From: Phytophthora sp. 'mugwort'
Lineage: Eukaryota; Oomycota; Peronosporomycetes; Peronosporales; Peronosporaceae
Reading direction: 5' to 3'
Length of the DNA: 64,000 nucleotides
NCBI GenBank assembly: GCA_033558025.1
Contig: JAUCEF010000008.1
Span: 1,054,001 to 1,118,000, forward strand
Shown: positions 19,698-30,128 of the stretch, one piece after another
Layout of the letters: every line of letters begins with the position of its first letter
How positions within the stretch are numbered: the first letter of the stretch is position 1
Notes under the pieces: model-generated
Told to the model about the DNA's origin: nothing
The model's database searches: none
What the model saw: the letters and a program-made list of their open reading frames with translations, nothing else
Program-made: the position numbers and the translations under genes

Positions 19698-22061
19698 TTA
19701 GATCTCGCCTTCGCTCAGTTCGGACTCTTTCGAGGTGCGGACACCCGCCGGGTCCGAGTCGCGGCTGTGCAGGTCGTCGTCCGTGTCTTGCGTCGAAAGC
19801 GTGGCGAAGCTGTCGACGGTACCGAAGCTATCTTCGGTCCGGAAACTGCCTTCCGTCGCGTAGCTCTCGTCCACGCTCAGCTCAGTGGCGAAACTCTCGG
19901 TGCCGCTGAGTTCCGACGTGTAGCTTTCGTCCACGCTAAACTCGCTCAACGCCTCGCTCCTGCGTCCGTAGCTGTTGGTCGGCTCCGACTTCTCTGAGGT
20001 GGTGGCCGGTATGGCCGACATGTCGATCAACTGCGTGCTGATGCGGTAAATGTCGTCGTCCGACGACTCCATGGAAGACGAATTGAACACGGAGAAGTCG
20101 CTGCTGGAGCGGTCCGAGCGGTTCGTATCCCGAATGTCTCCGATCGACGTGGCGGACGAAGCACGCTTAGAGTTCCGAGCAGTTGAAGACGCGACCGTAT
20201 CGCGTCGAGGAGGGAACATGGGCATCTGCATGGATCGCTGACTGGACGTGGCCGACGGCGCGATACTACCGATCGAAATTGAGCTCGTGTCCGAGTACAT
20301 GGAGTCCGACTGGTAGATGTTTGATGAGTCTGACCGGTAAAAGCTGGCGGACCCCGTGGACGGCGCATGCTCTCTGCCCGTGAACGAGTCGTACTCGTCG
20401 CCGTGGTAGCTGTCCGTCGGCGTCTCGATGCTCGCGCCTGAGCCACCTCCACTACCTGGCCGAGTCCTCCTGTTGAACGCTTGTACTGCTGACCCTGCCA
20501 TTAGGTCACCCGTCTTGGGCGGAATTGTTACAGCAATCTCGTCGCGCGGGGTGAGCGGGTCGGTGACGAAATTGCCCGCCGATACGCCCGTCTCACGTGC
20601 CACAGTCACGCGGTTCTGCCGGAAGAATGAATCCAACGCACGCTGCTGAGAGCTGCCGCGGTCACGTTTGACAGCCGCTGCAGCTCGCACGTGGCGCATG
20701 TGCACGAAGAAGATGGATGCCAGCACCGCGCACACGGCACCAACGACGACACACGCGAGTTTCCAGCCGCCTAAAGATTCCGACTTCCCCGAGGATGTGG
20801 AGGCGTTGGTCGGGTCAGACTCGCTGGCGCTATTAGCAGTGTCGGTCTCTGCGTCGCTATTGTCCGAGTGGATCGGCGAAAACGTGAGCCCGCCGGACTT
20901 CCCTACGCTGTCGTTTGTCGACGTATCGGCGGCGCTGTCGCCTGACGACTGGGTCACACTTAAAGACTTGCTCGAAGTCGAAGACGCTGCAAAGTCTGAC
21001 GCTCCTGTCGCTGAGTCGGAACTACTAGAAGATGACGGCGGAGAGGATGTGGCAGTCGCCTCGGGGGTAGCTGTCGTCGGAGTCGGGGCCGTGGTTGTTG
21101 GGGTCTGCGTGGTAGCCGTTGGTGTAGGTGTAGTTACTGCTGGCGCCGTAGTAGCAGGGGGAGAAGTGGTGACGACAGGAGCTGTTGTTGGGGCTTCTGT
21201 AGCTGCTGCGGGGGCTGCCGTGGGAGCTTGTGCTGCCACTGAAGTAGTGGTAGGTGCCTCTGTTGCTATAGGGGCCATCGTAGGTGCGTCTGTTACTGCA
21301 GTGGCTGTCGTAGGAGCTTCACCTGCTACTGGAGTGCTTATAGGACCCTCCGTGACTGGGGCTGCTGCTGGCGTCTCCGTCGCAGGGGCCGCTGTAGGTG
21401 CTTCAGTTGCAAATGGGGCTGTTGCTGGCGCCTCTATCGTAGTGGGGGCCACTTGAGTTGCAGCTGGGGCGGCCGTAGTGCTATCTGGGGCTGCTGTCGC
21501 CGAGGAGGCATCCGTCACAGGAGTTGCCGTGGTTGCTACAGGCGCTTTCGTGGCTACAGGAACTGTCGTCGGCATTTCTGTTGTTGGAGACGCCGTCTCA
21601 GGCGCTGGCGCCGTGGTCGTTGGCACTGCTGTCGCCGCTGATGGTGCTTTTGTCGCTGCGGGGGTTGTTGTTGAAGGACTAGTCGTAGCTGGGCTCTCCG
21701 TTGCTACCGGTGCCGTAGTCGCCGGACTAATGGTCATTGGAGACTCTGTTATCACAATTGGGGTCGGCGTGGGCGTATATTCCGCCGAAGACGCCGTACT
21801 TGTGCCGGCGATGCTTCCTTCAGCTGGAACCACCGTCGCCGGCGTCGCGTCCGTCGCCACCGGTGCGTCTATACCTGTGTCGGTCCCTGAATCTGGCGGC
21901 ATGGCCATCGCGTTCTCATCTGTCTGCGCCATCTCGGCCGTCGCGTTCTCATCCGTCTGCGCCATCACGGCCGTCGCGTACGCCACCAACATCAAGGTGA
22001 GTATGAGCAACGACGACCGGGAGCGCGGCACATGAGTCCGTCGCGACTGCTTCATCAACAT
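19698..22061 (-). CDS. Mucin-like Thr/Pro/Ala-rich single-pass membrane protein
   Basis: An intact 787-codon frame. Residues 1-35 look like a signal peptide: basic start, hydrophobic LLILTLMLVAYATAVMA, cleavage after MAQ. Residues about 45-345 are low complexity in Thr, Pro, Ala and Ser, with recurrent T(E/D)APT-like units expected to be densely O-glycosylated. A Ser-rich stretch follows, then one membrane helix at about 433-455 (LACVVVGAVCAVLASIFFV) with basic residues on its C-terminal side. The roughly 330-residue tail would be cytosolic and ends in Ser/Glu/Phe repeats such as ELSVDESY and TEDSFGT. This suggests a cell-surface sensor or adhesin-like protein with a phosphorylatable tail. 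No enzymatic domain is visible. The family name is descriptive only. Confidence 0.75.
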   Translation of the reverse strand: MLMKQSRRTHVPRSRSSLLILTLMLVAYATAVMAQTDENATAEMAQTDENAMAMPPDSGTDTGIDAPVATDATPATVVPAEGSIAGTSTASSAEYTPTPTPIVITESPMTISPATTAPVATESPATTSPSTTTPAATKAPSAATAVPTTTAPAPETASPTTEMPTTVPVATKAPVATTATPVTDASSATAAPDSTTAAPAATQVAPTTIEAPATAPFATEAPTAAPATETPAAAPVTEGPISTPVAGEAPTTATAVTDAPTMAPIATEAPTTTSVAAQAPTAAPAAATEAPTTAPVVTTSPPATTAPAVTTPTPTATTQTPTTTAPTPTTATPEATATSSPPSSSSSSDSATGASDFAASSTSSKSLSVTQSSGDSAADTSTNDSVGKSGGLTFSPIHSDNSDAETDTANSASESDPTNASTSSGKSESLGGWKLACVVVGAVCAVLASIFFVHMRHVRAAAAVKRDRGSSQQRALDSFFRQNRVTVARETGVSAGNFVTDPLTPRDEIAVTIPPKTGDLMAGSAVQAFNRRTRPGSGGGSGASIETPTDSYHGDEYDSFTGREHAPSTGSASFYRSDSSNIYQSDSMYSDTSSISIGSIAPSATSSQRSMQMPMFPPRRDTVASSTARNSKRASSATSIGDIRDTNRSDRSSSDFSVFNSSSMESSDDDIYRISTQLIDMSAIPATTSEKSEPTNSYGRRSEALSEFSVDESYTSELSGTESFATELSVDESYATEGSFRTEDSFGTVDSFATLSTQDTDDDLHSRDSDPAGVRTSKESELSEGEI

Positions 22062-23315
22062 CTAATGACCAGCAATTGGTAGTGACAGGGGGGTAACTGT
22101 CTGTACAGTTTGAGTCCTGGCTGTACCAGGTGCCCGAGATATCGTCCGAGGAACTCAAGCAATGCCAGTTCGTTTGAGTCGACGACAAGTGCGCTCGTTG
22201 ACCAGAGTCTGTCCGCCTACGTTCAATGTCCAGTTCCTCCAAAGCCTTGCGCCAAACAGCTTGCGGCTCCGCGTTTCGAGTCCGCCAAGCAAGTCCCGCG
22301 TGCTGCTTTGATCGAGCAATGGAGACTGCCGCCTCTTTTCGTGCGCCAGCAGGACATCGGGAAAGCCGGCTGGTGGCTGGTAACATGACCTCCGGGCCGT
22401 CTCCTGTCTTATGCTGGAGCGATACAAAAGTCCTGTAGAGCGAGTAAGTCGCACACGGTGCGAAACCATCTGGATGAAAGATGTTGTACCCTTGTGCGAG
22501 TGTCGGTCCTCTGCGGGAGACTGAAGGTTTTGGCCACAGCGTCTCTGCAATTGAGAGCCTGGTCCCGACCTGGATGAATTTACGTCTATCCAGAGGTCGA
22601 AGACGTCCAAGCCATCGATTTCGTTCGAAGATGTTGACTGAGGCTCTCAGCCGTGGCGATGAAAGATACGTTAGTGCAAGAAGGACTCGGGGTGTTTGCT
22701 GCTTTATGATGACCCAGGTATCGAAAGCGCGGTATTATTAGATGAGGTATTATTAATACTGAATGAGGAATTCCCCATCTCGAAAGTATGCTACGAGTGT
22801 ATCCACCTCAGTGAGACGCACATGTAGAACTCACCGCTATGCCAGAAATGCTTCGTTGAAGCGCACCAAACTCATGAAGTTCCGCCTCGGATGTACTTTA
22901 CCAATACAAACTCTTATATTAAACAACTAGCCAAAGCATACGGGTATATGCTTTCAACCTGGACACCGCTACGCTTCTTACGTGCGGGGTACTGTAGATA
23001 TTACGTAATGATCTGTGGCGGCGATTGCTGCACTTTGTGCACATGTACTGTACTTCAATGGCACGAGTTGAGTCGTATTGTGTTGCACACTAAGATTACA
23101 GTACATGTACTGTACCGCAATTCGTTCTGTGAATTGCTCAGTACAGTAGTCGACGTTGGAAGTTTTGTATCGTTACTGCTTATATCAATACATCAACGGG
23201 TTGAGCACCAAAGCGAGACGGAAGATTTACTTGACGTTTGTTGTGGTTTGTTAACTATCCTTCTGGAAGATTCACGGCTGGAGCTTAATAGATCATAGCG
23301 ACTGCTATCGCACCT
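22062..23315. other. Intergenic region with palindromes
   Basis: No supported gene. Frames of up to 150 codons exist on both strands but have no domain and overlap each other. It holds the promoter side of the mucin-like gene and the 3' side of the AP-2 gene, plus repeated ACATGTACTGTAC motifs at 23041-23053 and 23100-23115. Confidence 0.5.
23097..23114. repeat. 18-bp perfect palindrome
   Basis: TACAGTACATGTACTGTA is its own reverse complement. A near copy of its right two-thirds (ACATGTACTGTAC) lies at 23041-23053 and a CAGTACAGTA remnant near 23138. All are within 280 bp of the AP-2 alpha stop codon, on its 3' side. Confidence 0.6.
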
Positions 23316-26285
23316 CTAAACCTGAAGTAGCATCTTGAGGCAGTTTTTGGTCGCTACGCTCACGTCGCGATGCACCGCACGCACTCGGATGCGGTACGCG
23401 TTGCCATCACAAGCTTCCAGACGCACGAGGCAGCCTACTGAGAGTTTGTCGCCATTGGGACCCACCGCTCCCGTGCGGTACGTGGCGGCACCAGACAAAC
23501 TACCGCTCGCTTGCGAGTCCAACCCGTCAACCACAGCAAACTTCAGGCTCTTACTGAGCCACTCGCGTGTCTGCGTCATGTCCAGCTTGCTAGCTGCCGG
23601 CACCACCTCCTGCTGCTCGCGATCCTGACCCTCGAGCGCATTCCAGCGCTGTAGGAAGGCCTCCTCGTTCACCGCGACAGGCTCCATGAAGTTCGTGACC
23701 TGGCACGGCAGCGCCAGTCGGTAGCAGTAGCTCGTGCCATTGCGTTTAAAGTTAATCGTCATCGTCGGTGGCTCGATGAACGGTGCCATTGCCTCAATCA
23801 TGATCTGCTGTTTGGCTTGTTGTTTCCCTGTCAGCTGAGACGGTAACGCTTCCGCCTGGACACGGAAGAAGGAGCCCGTCGCGAACTGCACCGAGAAACT
23901 GTCGAGGGTATCGGTGATTTTGTTGCCGTAAAACAAGTTGATCCGACCTTGTGAGCCGCGGTATTCGTGCTTGGCACCAACCTGCAGCACGTCATTCTCG
24001 ACTAATATTCCTTGCGGGTTCAGCAGGAGATTGCGTGCCCAAACAGCGATTTGCGGGGCTAACGAAGCGTCGAGACCAACCGGTTTGCCGCCACTGGAGC
24101 CGACGGCACCAAAGATGTCGCTTAAGTCCGCGGACGCTGGGTTCGGCCCGCGGATGGCTTCCTGGCCAGTTCCCATGCCAAACGCCGATGAAGTCTTTAA
24201 TGCCACTGGCTCGTCCAGCGACAGCAAGTCGACGGCGCCGGCCGCTGCAGCCGTTGGCTGTTCACTGACTCGCGCACGTGGAGACGTTGCTCCTTCCTCC
24301 GGTAGCACTGAGCCTTCACCAACAGCAGCTTTCTGCTGGTTCCGAAGACGAACAATGAGCCCGGACTCGCGGTTCTCTGGGAATACCGGCATGGGCTCCA
24401 AGACGGCACGCAGCACTTCTTCGCCATTGGGAGAGCTCTGACACAGTTGGCGTAGAGCTAAATACTCGCAAGCGCGTTGCTGGATCTCCAGGTTCATGTT
24501 GCTGGCAGCCCTAGCGAGCACGCCGTGCACGGTGGAGCGAAGCTCTTCGTACAGGTTGTCCATCTTGACAAAGGCTGTCAAAAGGACTCCCTTGGTCGGC
24601 ACGCTGGCATCGGCGAAGTGCTGGTGCAGGACCTCAAACTGGCGCGTGCCGCTCATGGACGCGTCGTCACACAAGAGATAGCCAAACTCGCCCAGTACGT
24701 AAGCTCCAAATTTCATCGTAGTCTCATCCACGTAGCGAGGCTCCATAGCTTTGAACATTTGCTCGGCGGCATATCGTTGCAGCTCCTCGCGGTTGGTGAC
24801 GATCTGCACCACACGGTGCCACACGGCGTCGGGTACTTCACTGCCGGCAATGGTCAGAAGCTGGAGCACCGTATCCACATACCAGCGCAAGTCGCGTGCG
24901 TACTTTTCCGCCAGAATGGCAGCCTTGAGCACGATCTCCTCGCGGATGCCACTAACGGGTCCAGTGGTCGGAACGGTGCTCATCGAGCGTTCTGCGACGG
25001 CCAAGTAGTTGACGAGCTCGCCCACGATCTCCTGGGCATTGGTCGAGTCGCACATAGCGAACAGCAAGTCCAGTGCCCGACGACGCACAGACGGATCAGC
25101 GTCCTTGAGCGAGAACAGCACCGTCTCCTGGTGCTGCTTGACACTGGCGCCGTCACCGTCGAGCCGCACCATGCGATACATCGAGTCTAGGCCGACGTAG
25201 CGAATGTTGGGCTCTGTGACGGAGATGAAGCGAGCCAATAACGCCACGGCCTGTTCCCGCAACTTGTACGCTGGACTCTCCGTATCGCCACCCGGTTTGC
25301 CGCGAGCAATGACGAGGTTTACCGCCTCAATCAGCACGGCATAGGCTGCGTTGTTCTTGGCACTCTTGCCAGGAGGCGTGCGAGCCAAGACACGGTGCAG
25401 CGTCTCGTTCAGCATGTTGTTGAGTCTCCCGTCCGCCGAGTCGGTGTCCAACGCGCCGTTCACGTGGAACTGCTGGAGGATACGAAGCAGTGTGACCTGC
25501 AGCCAAGGACACGGCGTGTTGTAGTACATGTAGTCACGCGGACAGTTCTTGTGCGTGACGAGGGCGTTGAGTCTCTGGATGCAGGGCTCGATCAAGGACC
25601 GGAAGGCCGTCGGGTGGAGCGAAAGCGCCGTCTGTAGCAGACCCGACGCCGACGTGACAACACCCAAGTGAGTCTCGGCCATGAGGTCCTTCAGTCTGTT
25701 CTCCATGTCCTCAACTGGTAGCAGCTCCGGGTTGTCTGGCAATAGACGGCGCGTACACAGCGCCGCTTTCTTGCGGACATGAGCGATACTGGCCGAGCTG
25801 ATGAGCAGCCCGGCCACGTCAGGCCCCATGGTCTCACTTAAGTCGGCACCGCCCAGGTTGGCCACACAGCACAGTGCAAGACATTGCGAGCTGGCCTCGC
25901 GCGACTTGAGATCGTTGCGGATCGAGTTGATAACCAGCGTCATGAGCTCGTCCGAGGCCTTCAACAGGATGGAACAGCCCAAGTAACCCAGGCACTTCTC
26001 CGAGTACTTGGACCCGGACACGAGGCTGATGATCTGCACGTGGCCAAAGTCGACGTCGTAGCCCAACATATAGATATAAATGAGCTTCCACGCGTATTTC
26101 TTGCGGTCATACGACTGCAGTGCCGGGCCACCGCCTCCTAAGCCCGAATTACTCGCGGTCTGCGTGAACTTCTGTCGGATCTTGCCCAGCTCCTTGTCCA
26201 CGCGCTTCTGCTCTTCCTCGCGTGACGTACACGCACGCAACTCACTGATAAAGTTGTTTAGCCCACGGGCACTAAACATCGCCAT
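23316..26285 (-). CDS. AP-2 clathrin adaptor complex, alpha subunit
   Basis: A 989-residue protein. The frame opens further upstream, but the start chosen is the ATG at 26285 because MAMFSARGLNNFISELRA is where adaptin similarity begins. The N-terminal trunk is an armadillo-like solenoid with alpha-adaptin signatures: KELGKIRQKF, YVDFGH-type LGYDVDFGHVQ, YSEKCLGYLG, HLGVVTSASGL, PCPWLQVTLLRILQ, REEIVLKAAILAEKYA, YVLGEFGYL. A Ser/Pro/Ala hinge follows at about 690-760, then an appendage (sandwich plus platform) domain to the end (LVRLEACDGNAYRIRVR). Alpha-adaptin binds PIP2, dileucine cargo and accessory endocytic proteins at the plasma membrane. Length fits the family (940-1000). Intact, no intron seen. 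Confidence 0.92.
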   Translation of the reverse strand: MAMFSARGLNNFISELRACTSREEEQKRVDKELGKIRQKFTQTASNSGLGGGGPALQSYDRKKYAWKLIYIYMLGYDVDFGHVQIISLVSGSKYSEKCLGYLGCSILLKASDELMTLVINSIRNDLKSREASSQCLALCCVANLGGADLSETMGPDVAGLLISSASIAHVRKKAALCTRRLLPDNPELLPVEDMENRLKDLMAETHLGVVTSASGLLQTALSLHPTAFRSLIEPCIQRLNALVTHKNCPRDYMYYNTPCPWLQVTLLRILQQFHVNGALDTDSADGRLNNMLNETLHRVLARTPPGKSAKNNAAYAVLIEAVNLVIARGKPGGDTESPAYKLREQAVALLARFISVTEPNIRYVGLDSMYRMVRLDGDGASVKQHQETVLFSLKDADPSVRRRALDLLFAMCDSTNAQEIVGELVNYLAVAERSMSTVPTTGPVSGIREEIVLKAAILAEKYARDLRWYVDTVLQLLTIAGSEVPDAVWHRVVQIVTNREELQRYAAEQMFKAMEPRYVDETTMKFGAYVLGEFGYLLCDDASMSGTRQFEVLHQHFADASVPTKGVLLTAFVKMDNLYEELRSTVHGVLARAASNMNLEIQQRACEYLALRQLCQSSPNGEEVLRAVLEPMPVFPENRESGLIVRLRNQQKAAVGEGSVLPEEGATSPRARVSEQPTAAAAGAVDLLSLDEPVALKTSSAFGMGTGQEAIRGPNPASADLSDIFGAVGSSGGKPVGLDASLAPQIAVWARNLLLNPQGILVENDVLQVGAKHEYRGSQGRINLFYGNKITDTLDSFSVQFATGSFFRVQAEALPSQLTGKQQAKQQIMIEAMAPFIEPPTMTINFKRNGTSYCYRLALPCQVTNFMEPVAVNEEAFLQRWNALEGQDREQQEVVPAASKLDMTQTREWLSKSLKFAVVDGLDSQASGSLSGAATYRTGAVGPNGDKLSVGCLVRLEACDGNAYRIRVRAVHRDVSVATKNCLKMLLQV

Positions 26286-26524
26286 GGTGACGCTACTCCT
26301 AGTGCTTCTCAGACGTCTTCTTTCTGAATGAGCGGTCGCTTGAGACCAAGTGGTTGCGGCTTCCCAAAGGGGTCGCAGGGGTTTCGCTCCATATCTTAAC
26401 GCACACCGGTGAGCTCGACCAGGCACTACACAGCCACGGCATTGTATCCAAGTGAGAGCAGTACGTGTATGTGTATGTAAATCATCTATCTACTCGATCT
26501 AGAGCGGATTGTAGAGACAGGAGC

Positions 26525-27719
26525 TCACTTCTTCGACACTTTTTTCTTACCCCGGGCCTTCTTCTTAGACGGGGCCGCGGACGCTGCAGGTTTCTCCTCC
26601 TTCTTCTCCTTCCTGTTATTCGTGTTGATGGTCTCCTCTACTGCTTTTTCCTCCTTGACAGCTTTCTTGGCCTTTAACGCCTCCTCTTTCTTGTGTTTCT
26701 TAGCCTTGGGGGTCTCCTCCGTCACCTCCTCCTTCTTGCCCTGTTTCTTCGTCGTCAGAGCTTCCCCCGCGTCATCGGCCTCGGCAATAAACTCCTCGAG
26801 CTTCCGCTTCTTCAGGTTCGCCGTCTTTCCGACGGGGGGAAGCTTGGCCAGCGAGGCCAGCGCGTTATACACAGGCAGCGCGACAGAGTCCGCGGTCTTA
26901 ATACTGATGGACTGCACGCCGTTCCATTTTTTGGGCACGAGGCTGGCGCAGTTGTTCATGGCCACCATAATGTTATCCACGATTTGGTCAGGCGTCATGT
27001 CCAGACGCGCCACCTTGACGTTGTTGCACACGCCGGCGCTCACGTGGAAGGCCGTGCGGCGCGCGGCAAGTCGCAAGCTGTTCGAAACATCCTTGCGGGA
27101 CACACGCACGGCCATGGGCTGTTTCTTCTTGGTGAAGAACTTGGTACCCAGCGGGCCCTTAAGGTAGGGCAGCACGCGGTCGTCGGCCAGGAACATGTCG
27201 TAGGCGGCGGCCAGCGCGCGCTTGTCCTCGAAACGCGAGAAGTTCTTTCGCAGCTTCTTGACTGTCATGACCTTAGTTACGCCCTGCACGGGGTCTTTTT
27301 CCAGTGCCTCCTTAATACGCTTCTTGTCCTCGTCTTTGACGAACATGCAGATCTCGGCCGTCTCGTCGTGCAGCGGGTGCGGTAGCGTACTAGGGTAGAT
27401 CCAACAAGGCGAACAGAGGTCAGATGGAGCTGTAAGTGGTTGCAAATGGCGTGGCCACTACGTGGCCTTCCTCGGCCAGCGATGGCAACATATACAGCGT
27501 GAAATCTTACATTGGGATGGGCTTGAGCGAGGCCTTCGCCGGTACCAGCTTGCGCGAGAGGATGCACGAGATGTAATCCACGTCCTCCACGAGCGGCGTC
27601 TTGGCGCGCTCCTCGCTCTTCTTGGCCGCGAACGCCTGAAGCGCCAGCACAGCGCGGCGCACCTGCGCTTCGTCCAACGGGTTACGCAGCCCCTTGCGGA
27701 TCGTCACCTCGGTCATCAT
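26525..27719 (-). CDS. Ribosomal L1-domain protein, nucleolar type
   Basis: Two exons on the minus strand: exon 1 27511-27719, exon 2 26525-27389. The 121-bp intron (27390-27510) has donor AAT|GTAAGA and acceptor CCCTAG|T. Splicing joins KPIP to ITLPHPLHDE in frame, which exactly fits the L1-like fold start, and gives about 357 residues. The body has a ribosomal L1 domain (VKDEDKKRIKEAL, then KNFSRFEDKRALAAAYDMFLAD and LGTKFFTKKKQP) and ends in a long Lys/Glu-rich tail (from about residue 240, KKKARGKKKVSKK at the end). This is the architecture of RSL1D1/Utp30-type ribosome-biogenesis factors rather than ribosomal L10a. Start is ATG 27719 or the adjacent ATG 27716. Confidence 0.85.
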
Positions 27720-27966
27720 CGCGGGTGTTATACAGTACGATAGCGGTTGAACACGAGCAGCAATGCGACTGCAACTGGAGTGCACTTGGCTGGCCACGAA
27801 GAGATTGCCTGGCTGGCGCGGCTTGTCGTGACTATTGGTCAATAATCACCATATAAGCCTAGTTCATTGGATGAAAAGATAAAAATGATTCACGCAACTT
27901 TATTCACTTCTAAGTTGCTGACCAGGTCTGGCCACACACCACCCCTCATTCTGCGATCTATCGACA
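27720..27966. promoter_or_regulatory. Shared divergent intergenic region
   Basis: Only 247 bp separate the start codons of the L1-domain gene (-) and the enoyl-CoA reductase gene (+), so both promoters must overlap or abut. The sequence beside the plus gene is AT-rich. I do not see a TATA box or an initiator I would insist on. Confidence 0.5.
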
Positions 27967-28878
27967 ATGCAGGTCAAGGTGATCCAGGCCGGCAAGCGCG
28001 CCAAGGAGTTCGGCCTCGTGGAGGTGGCCGGCTCGGCCCCGACCGTCGGCCATCTCAAGGCCGCCTTCGAACGACACGCGAGCGTGTCTCGCTTCCGCCA
28101 GAGCCTCAAGCTTCAGGACGGGGAGGCGCTTACGCCCCTCGCGGACGATCGCAAGTTGTTGGTTGACTACGGCGTCAAGAACGGTGCCACGCTCGTGTTC
28201 CGGGATTTGGGACCGCAGATCGGCTACCGCACTGTATTTGTGGCCGAGTACCTAGGCCCGCTGCTCTTCGTGCTGGGCTACGCGGCCCGCCCGTCTTGGA
28301 TTTACGGCCCCGGGGCTGCGTCGCAGCCGATGAGCCACACGGCCCTGCTGGGCGTGGCTGCCTGGTCGCTGCACTTCCTCAAGCGCGAGCTCGAGACCTT
28401 CTTCGTGCACCGCTTCAGTCGCCCTACGATGCCGCTGCGCAACCTCTTCAAGAACTGCGCCTATTATTGGTCCTTCGGGGCCGTCGTGGGCTACCCGCTG
28501 TGTCACCCGTTGTACACCGGTCCCTCGTCGGACGCACAGGTCATGGCCGGCCTGGCGCTCATGGCCGTCTCTGAGCTCCTCAACCTTTGCGTACATGTGC
28601 AGCTGCGCAACCTGCGCCCGGCCGAGGGCTCGACGGAGCGCCCCATCCCCAAGGGTCCGCTCTTCGCGCTCGTGTCGTGCCCCAACTACACGTTTGAGGT
28701 GCTCGGCTGGGTCGGCTTCTCCATCTTTACGCAGGTGGCCGCTAGCTACATGTTTACGCTCTTCGGCTTCCTACAGATGGCCGACTGGGCGCTGAAAAAA
28801 CACCGCGGATACATCAAAACGTACGGCGACGAGTACAAGAAACTTCGGCGCAAGGCTATCATCCCTATTCTCCTGTAA
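27967..28878 (+). CDS. Very-long-chain trans-2-enoyl-CoA reductase
   Basis: An intact 303-residue protein. Residues 1-80 form the ubiquitin-like N-terminal domain of the TECR/TSC13/CER10 family (MQVKVIQAGKR, ATLVFRDLGPQIGYR). The membrane-embedded steroid 5-alpha-reductase-type domain follows: HFLKRELETFFVHRFSR, TMPLRNLFKNCAYYW, HPLYTGP, ALVSCPNYTFEVLGWVGF, ending in RRKAIIPILL. The enzyme catalyses the last, NADPH-dependent step of the ER fatty-acid elongation cycle, reducing trans-2-enoyl-CoA to acyl-CoA, and supplies very-long-chain acyl groups for sphingolipids. Length matches human and yeast homologues (about 300-310). Single exon. Confidence 0.93.
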   Translation: MQVKVIQAGKRAKEFGLVEVAGSAPTVGHLKAAFERHASVSRFRQSLKLQDGEALTPLADDRKLLVDYGVKNGATLVFRDLGPQIGYRTVFVAEYLGPLLFVLGYAARPSWIYGPGAASQPMSHTALLGVAAWSLHFLKRELETFFVHRFSRPTMPLRNLFKNCAYYWSFGAVVGYPLCHPLYTGPSSDAQVMAGLALMAVSELLNLCVHVQLRNLRPAEGSTERPIPKGPLFALVSCPNYTFEVLGWVGFSIFTQVAASYMFTLFGFLQMADWALKKHRGYIKTYGDEYKKLRRKAIIPILL

Positions 28879-29415
28879 GGCGGCAGCTGGTCAAACAGTC
28901 TGGTCGCTCCGCTCCTCCATCCATCCTTTCACCTAGTATGTGGCCATGAGCCGCTAAGAGCAGAGATGTTATCTAGCAACATGACAAACCCCGTGCTTAT
29001 TGTTGATCCAGTGTTAGGTAGTGATAAATCTGGTTTGTTCCAGTGGCTCGATTGTGTTTTTTTGTGTGTTTCTCTCTACGGGTTCAGAAAGGAATTATGT
29101 AAACTGTGTCCATAGATGCATATTGAAATCTACGGTAGTAAAAAAGGGAAATAAACTTAATCTTATTCGAATTAAACACAAATATGCGTTGCCGTTTGAA
29201 TAAAGAGAGGGAGTAAATAGAGAACTTTCTACAGCCATACAGTTGAGTTCAGCTTCACCAAACCACGAAGACCTCTCACTGCATTGAAAAGCGATGCAGC
29301 GAGGCCAGTTATCAAAGCTTTCGCTTGCACCATTCAGTTGAGATTCAGTACCCCGCAGCACAGCAGTTACGACTAGTCAGCTGGACCTTAAAGCAGCATC
29401 GTACACTCAGCAAGA
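28879..29415. other. AT-rich intergenic sequence
   Basis: 3' flank of the enoyl-CoA reductase gene. I see no gene, repeat or RNA here. Confidence 0.5.
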
Positions 29416-30128
29416 ATGGCAGACACGAGCGAAGGATCGCTACGTTTGGATGCTATATCTAGAGACGGTGAGGGCCACACGTCTCCCACACCAACACAGC
29501 AACAGGATGCGGCTCAGCAAGCTCGAAATCTTCAATGCTGGCGACGACCTGATCCTCCTGTGTGCTGCTAACACCTTAAGGCCCTGGGAATCCCCTTACG
29601 GTACCGCAAACAGTGTGATGAAGTGCTTTGACCAATAGTAGCGCGCCTTTGCAGCGACATCCCTGGATTTGTGAAGGACAATCCGGGAACTTCATTGCGA
29701 ATACTTTGACAAGCTTGTCAAGCAGTACCGCGACGCTGAGCGCGCGCCCCGCCGGGCCTCAGGAACCAGCGCGGAGTACGAAGAGCAGTGACATTCTGCT
29801 GCAGGACATTGTCCAGCGGATGGCTGGCTGGAAATCAACGCACGAGAATGCGAAGCAAGCCGAGCGCACCAAGAGTGAGGGCATCGAAGCATCAGGAGCT
29901 CTCATGCGGCGCCTGACCATGGGCGAGCTTGAGGACGAGCTGCGCCAAGATTCCCAATCGGGTGAAGAGGATGCAGATCAAGACAGTAGTGTGGGTTCCG
30001 TGATGAATACTTCGTCGCCGTTGTCGGGTCAGAAGCGTGTGGCGTCAGGTGGAAAAGGACGAAGCAGAAAGACAATCAAAAGCGAAAAGATGCATGCGGT
30101 CACGGACGCTATTGCCATAGTAAAATAG
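29416..30128 (+). pseudogene. SANT/Myb-like transposon accessory ORF relic
   Basis: An ATG at 29416 opens a 50-codon frame. The sequence then continues in a second frame (LEIFNAGDDLILLCAANTLRPWESPYG, a SANT/Myb-like helix pair with its spaced Trp) and a third frame from about 29670 to 30128. The last contains DILLQDIVQRMAGWKS, then GIEASGALMRRLTMGELED and an acidic then Lys-rich tail. This order resembles accessory DNA-binding ORFs carried with oomycete PIF/Harbinger transposons. At least two frameshifts and a stop break it. No partner transposase is seen next to it. Confidence 0.5.

Noticed and set aside
20668..22035. Long plus-strand Ala/Val/Gly-rich frames of up to 262 codons
   Set aside because: They are the antisense reading of the Thr/Pro/Ala repeats of the mucin-like gene; low-complexity codons leave the opposite frames open.
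24477..25190. Plus-strand 237-codon frame
   Set aside because: Shadow of the AP-2 alpha coding sequence on the other strand.
26622..27385. Plus-strand frames of up to 230 codons
   Set aside because: Shadows of the Lys/Glu-rich L1-domain protein gene.
27277..27567. Minus frame running through the L1-domain gene intron
   Set aside because: Out of frame with both exons; the GT-AG intron restores a clean L1 domain.
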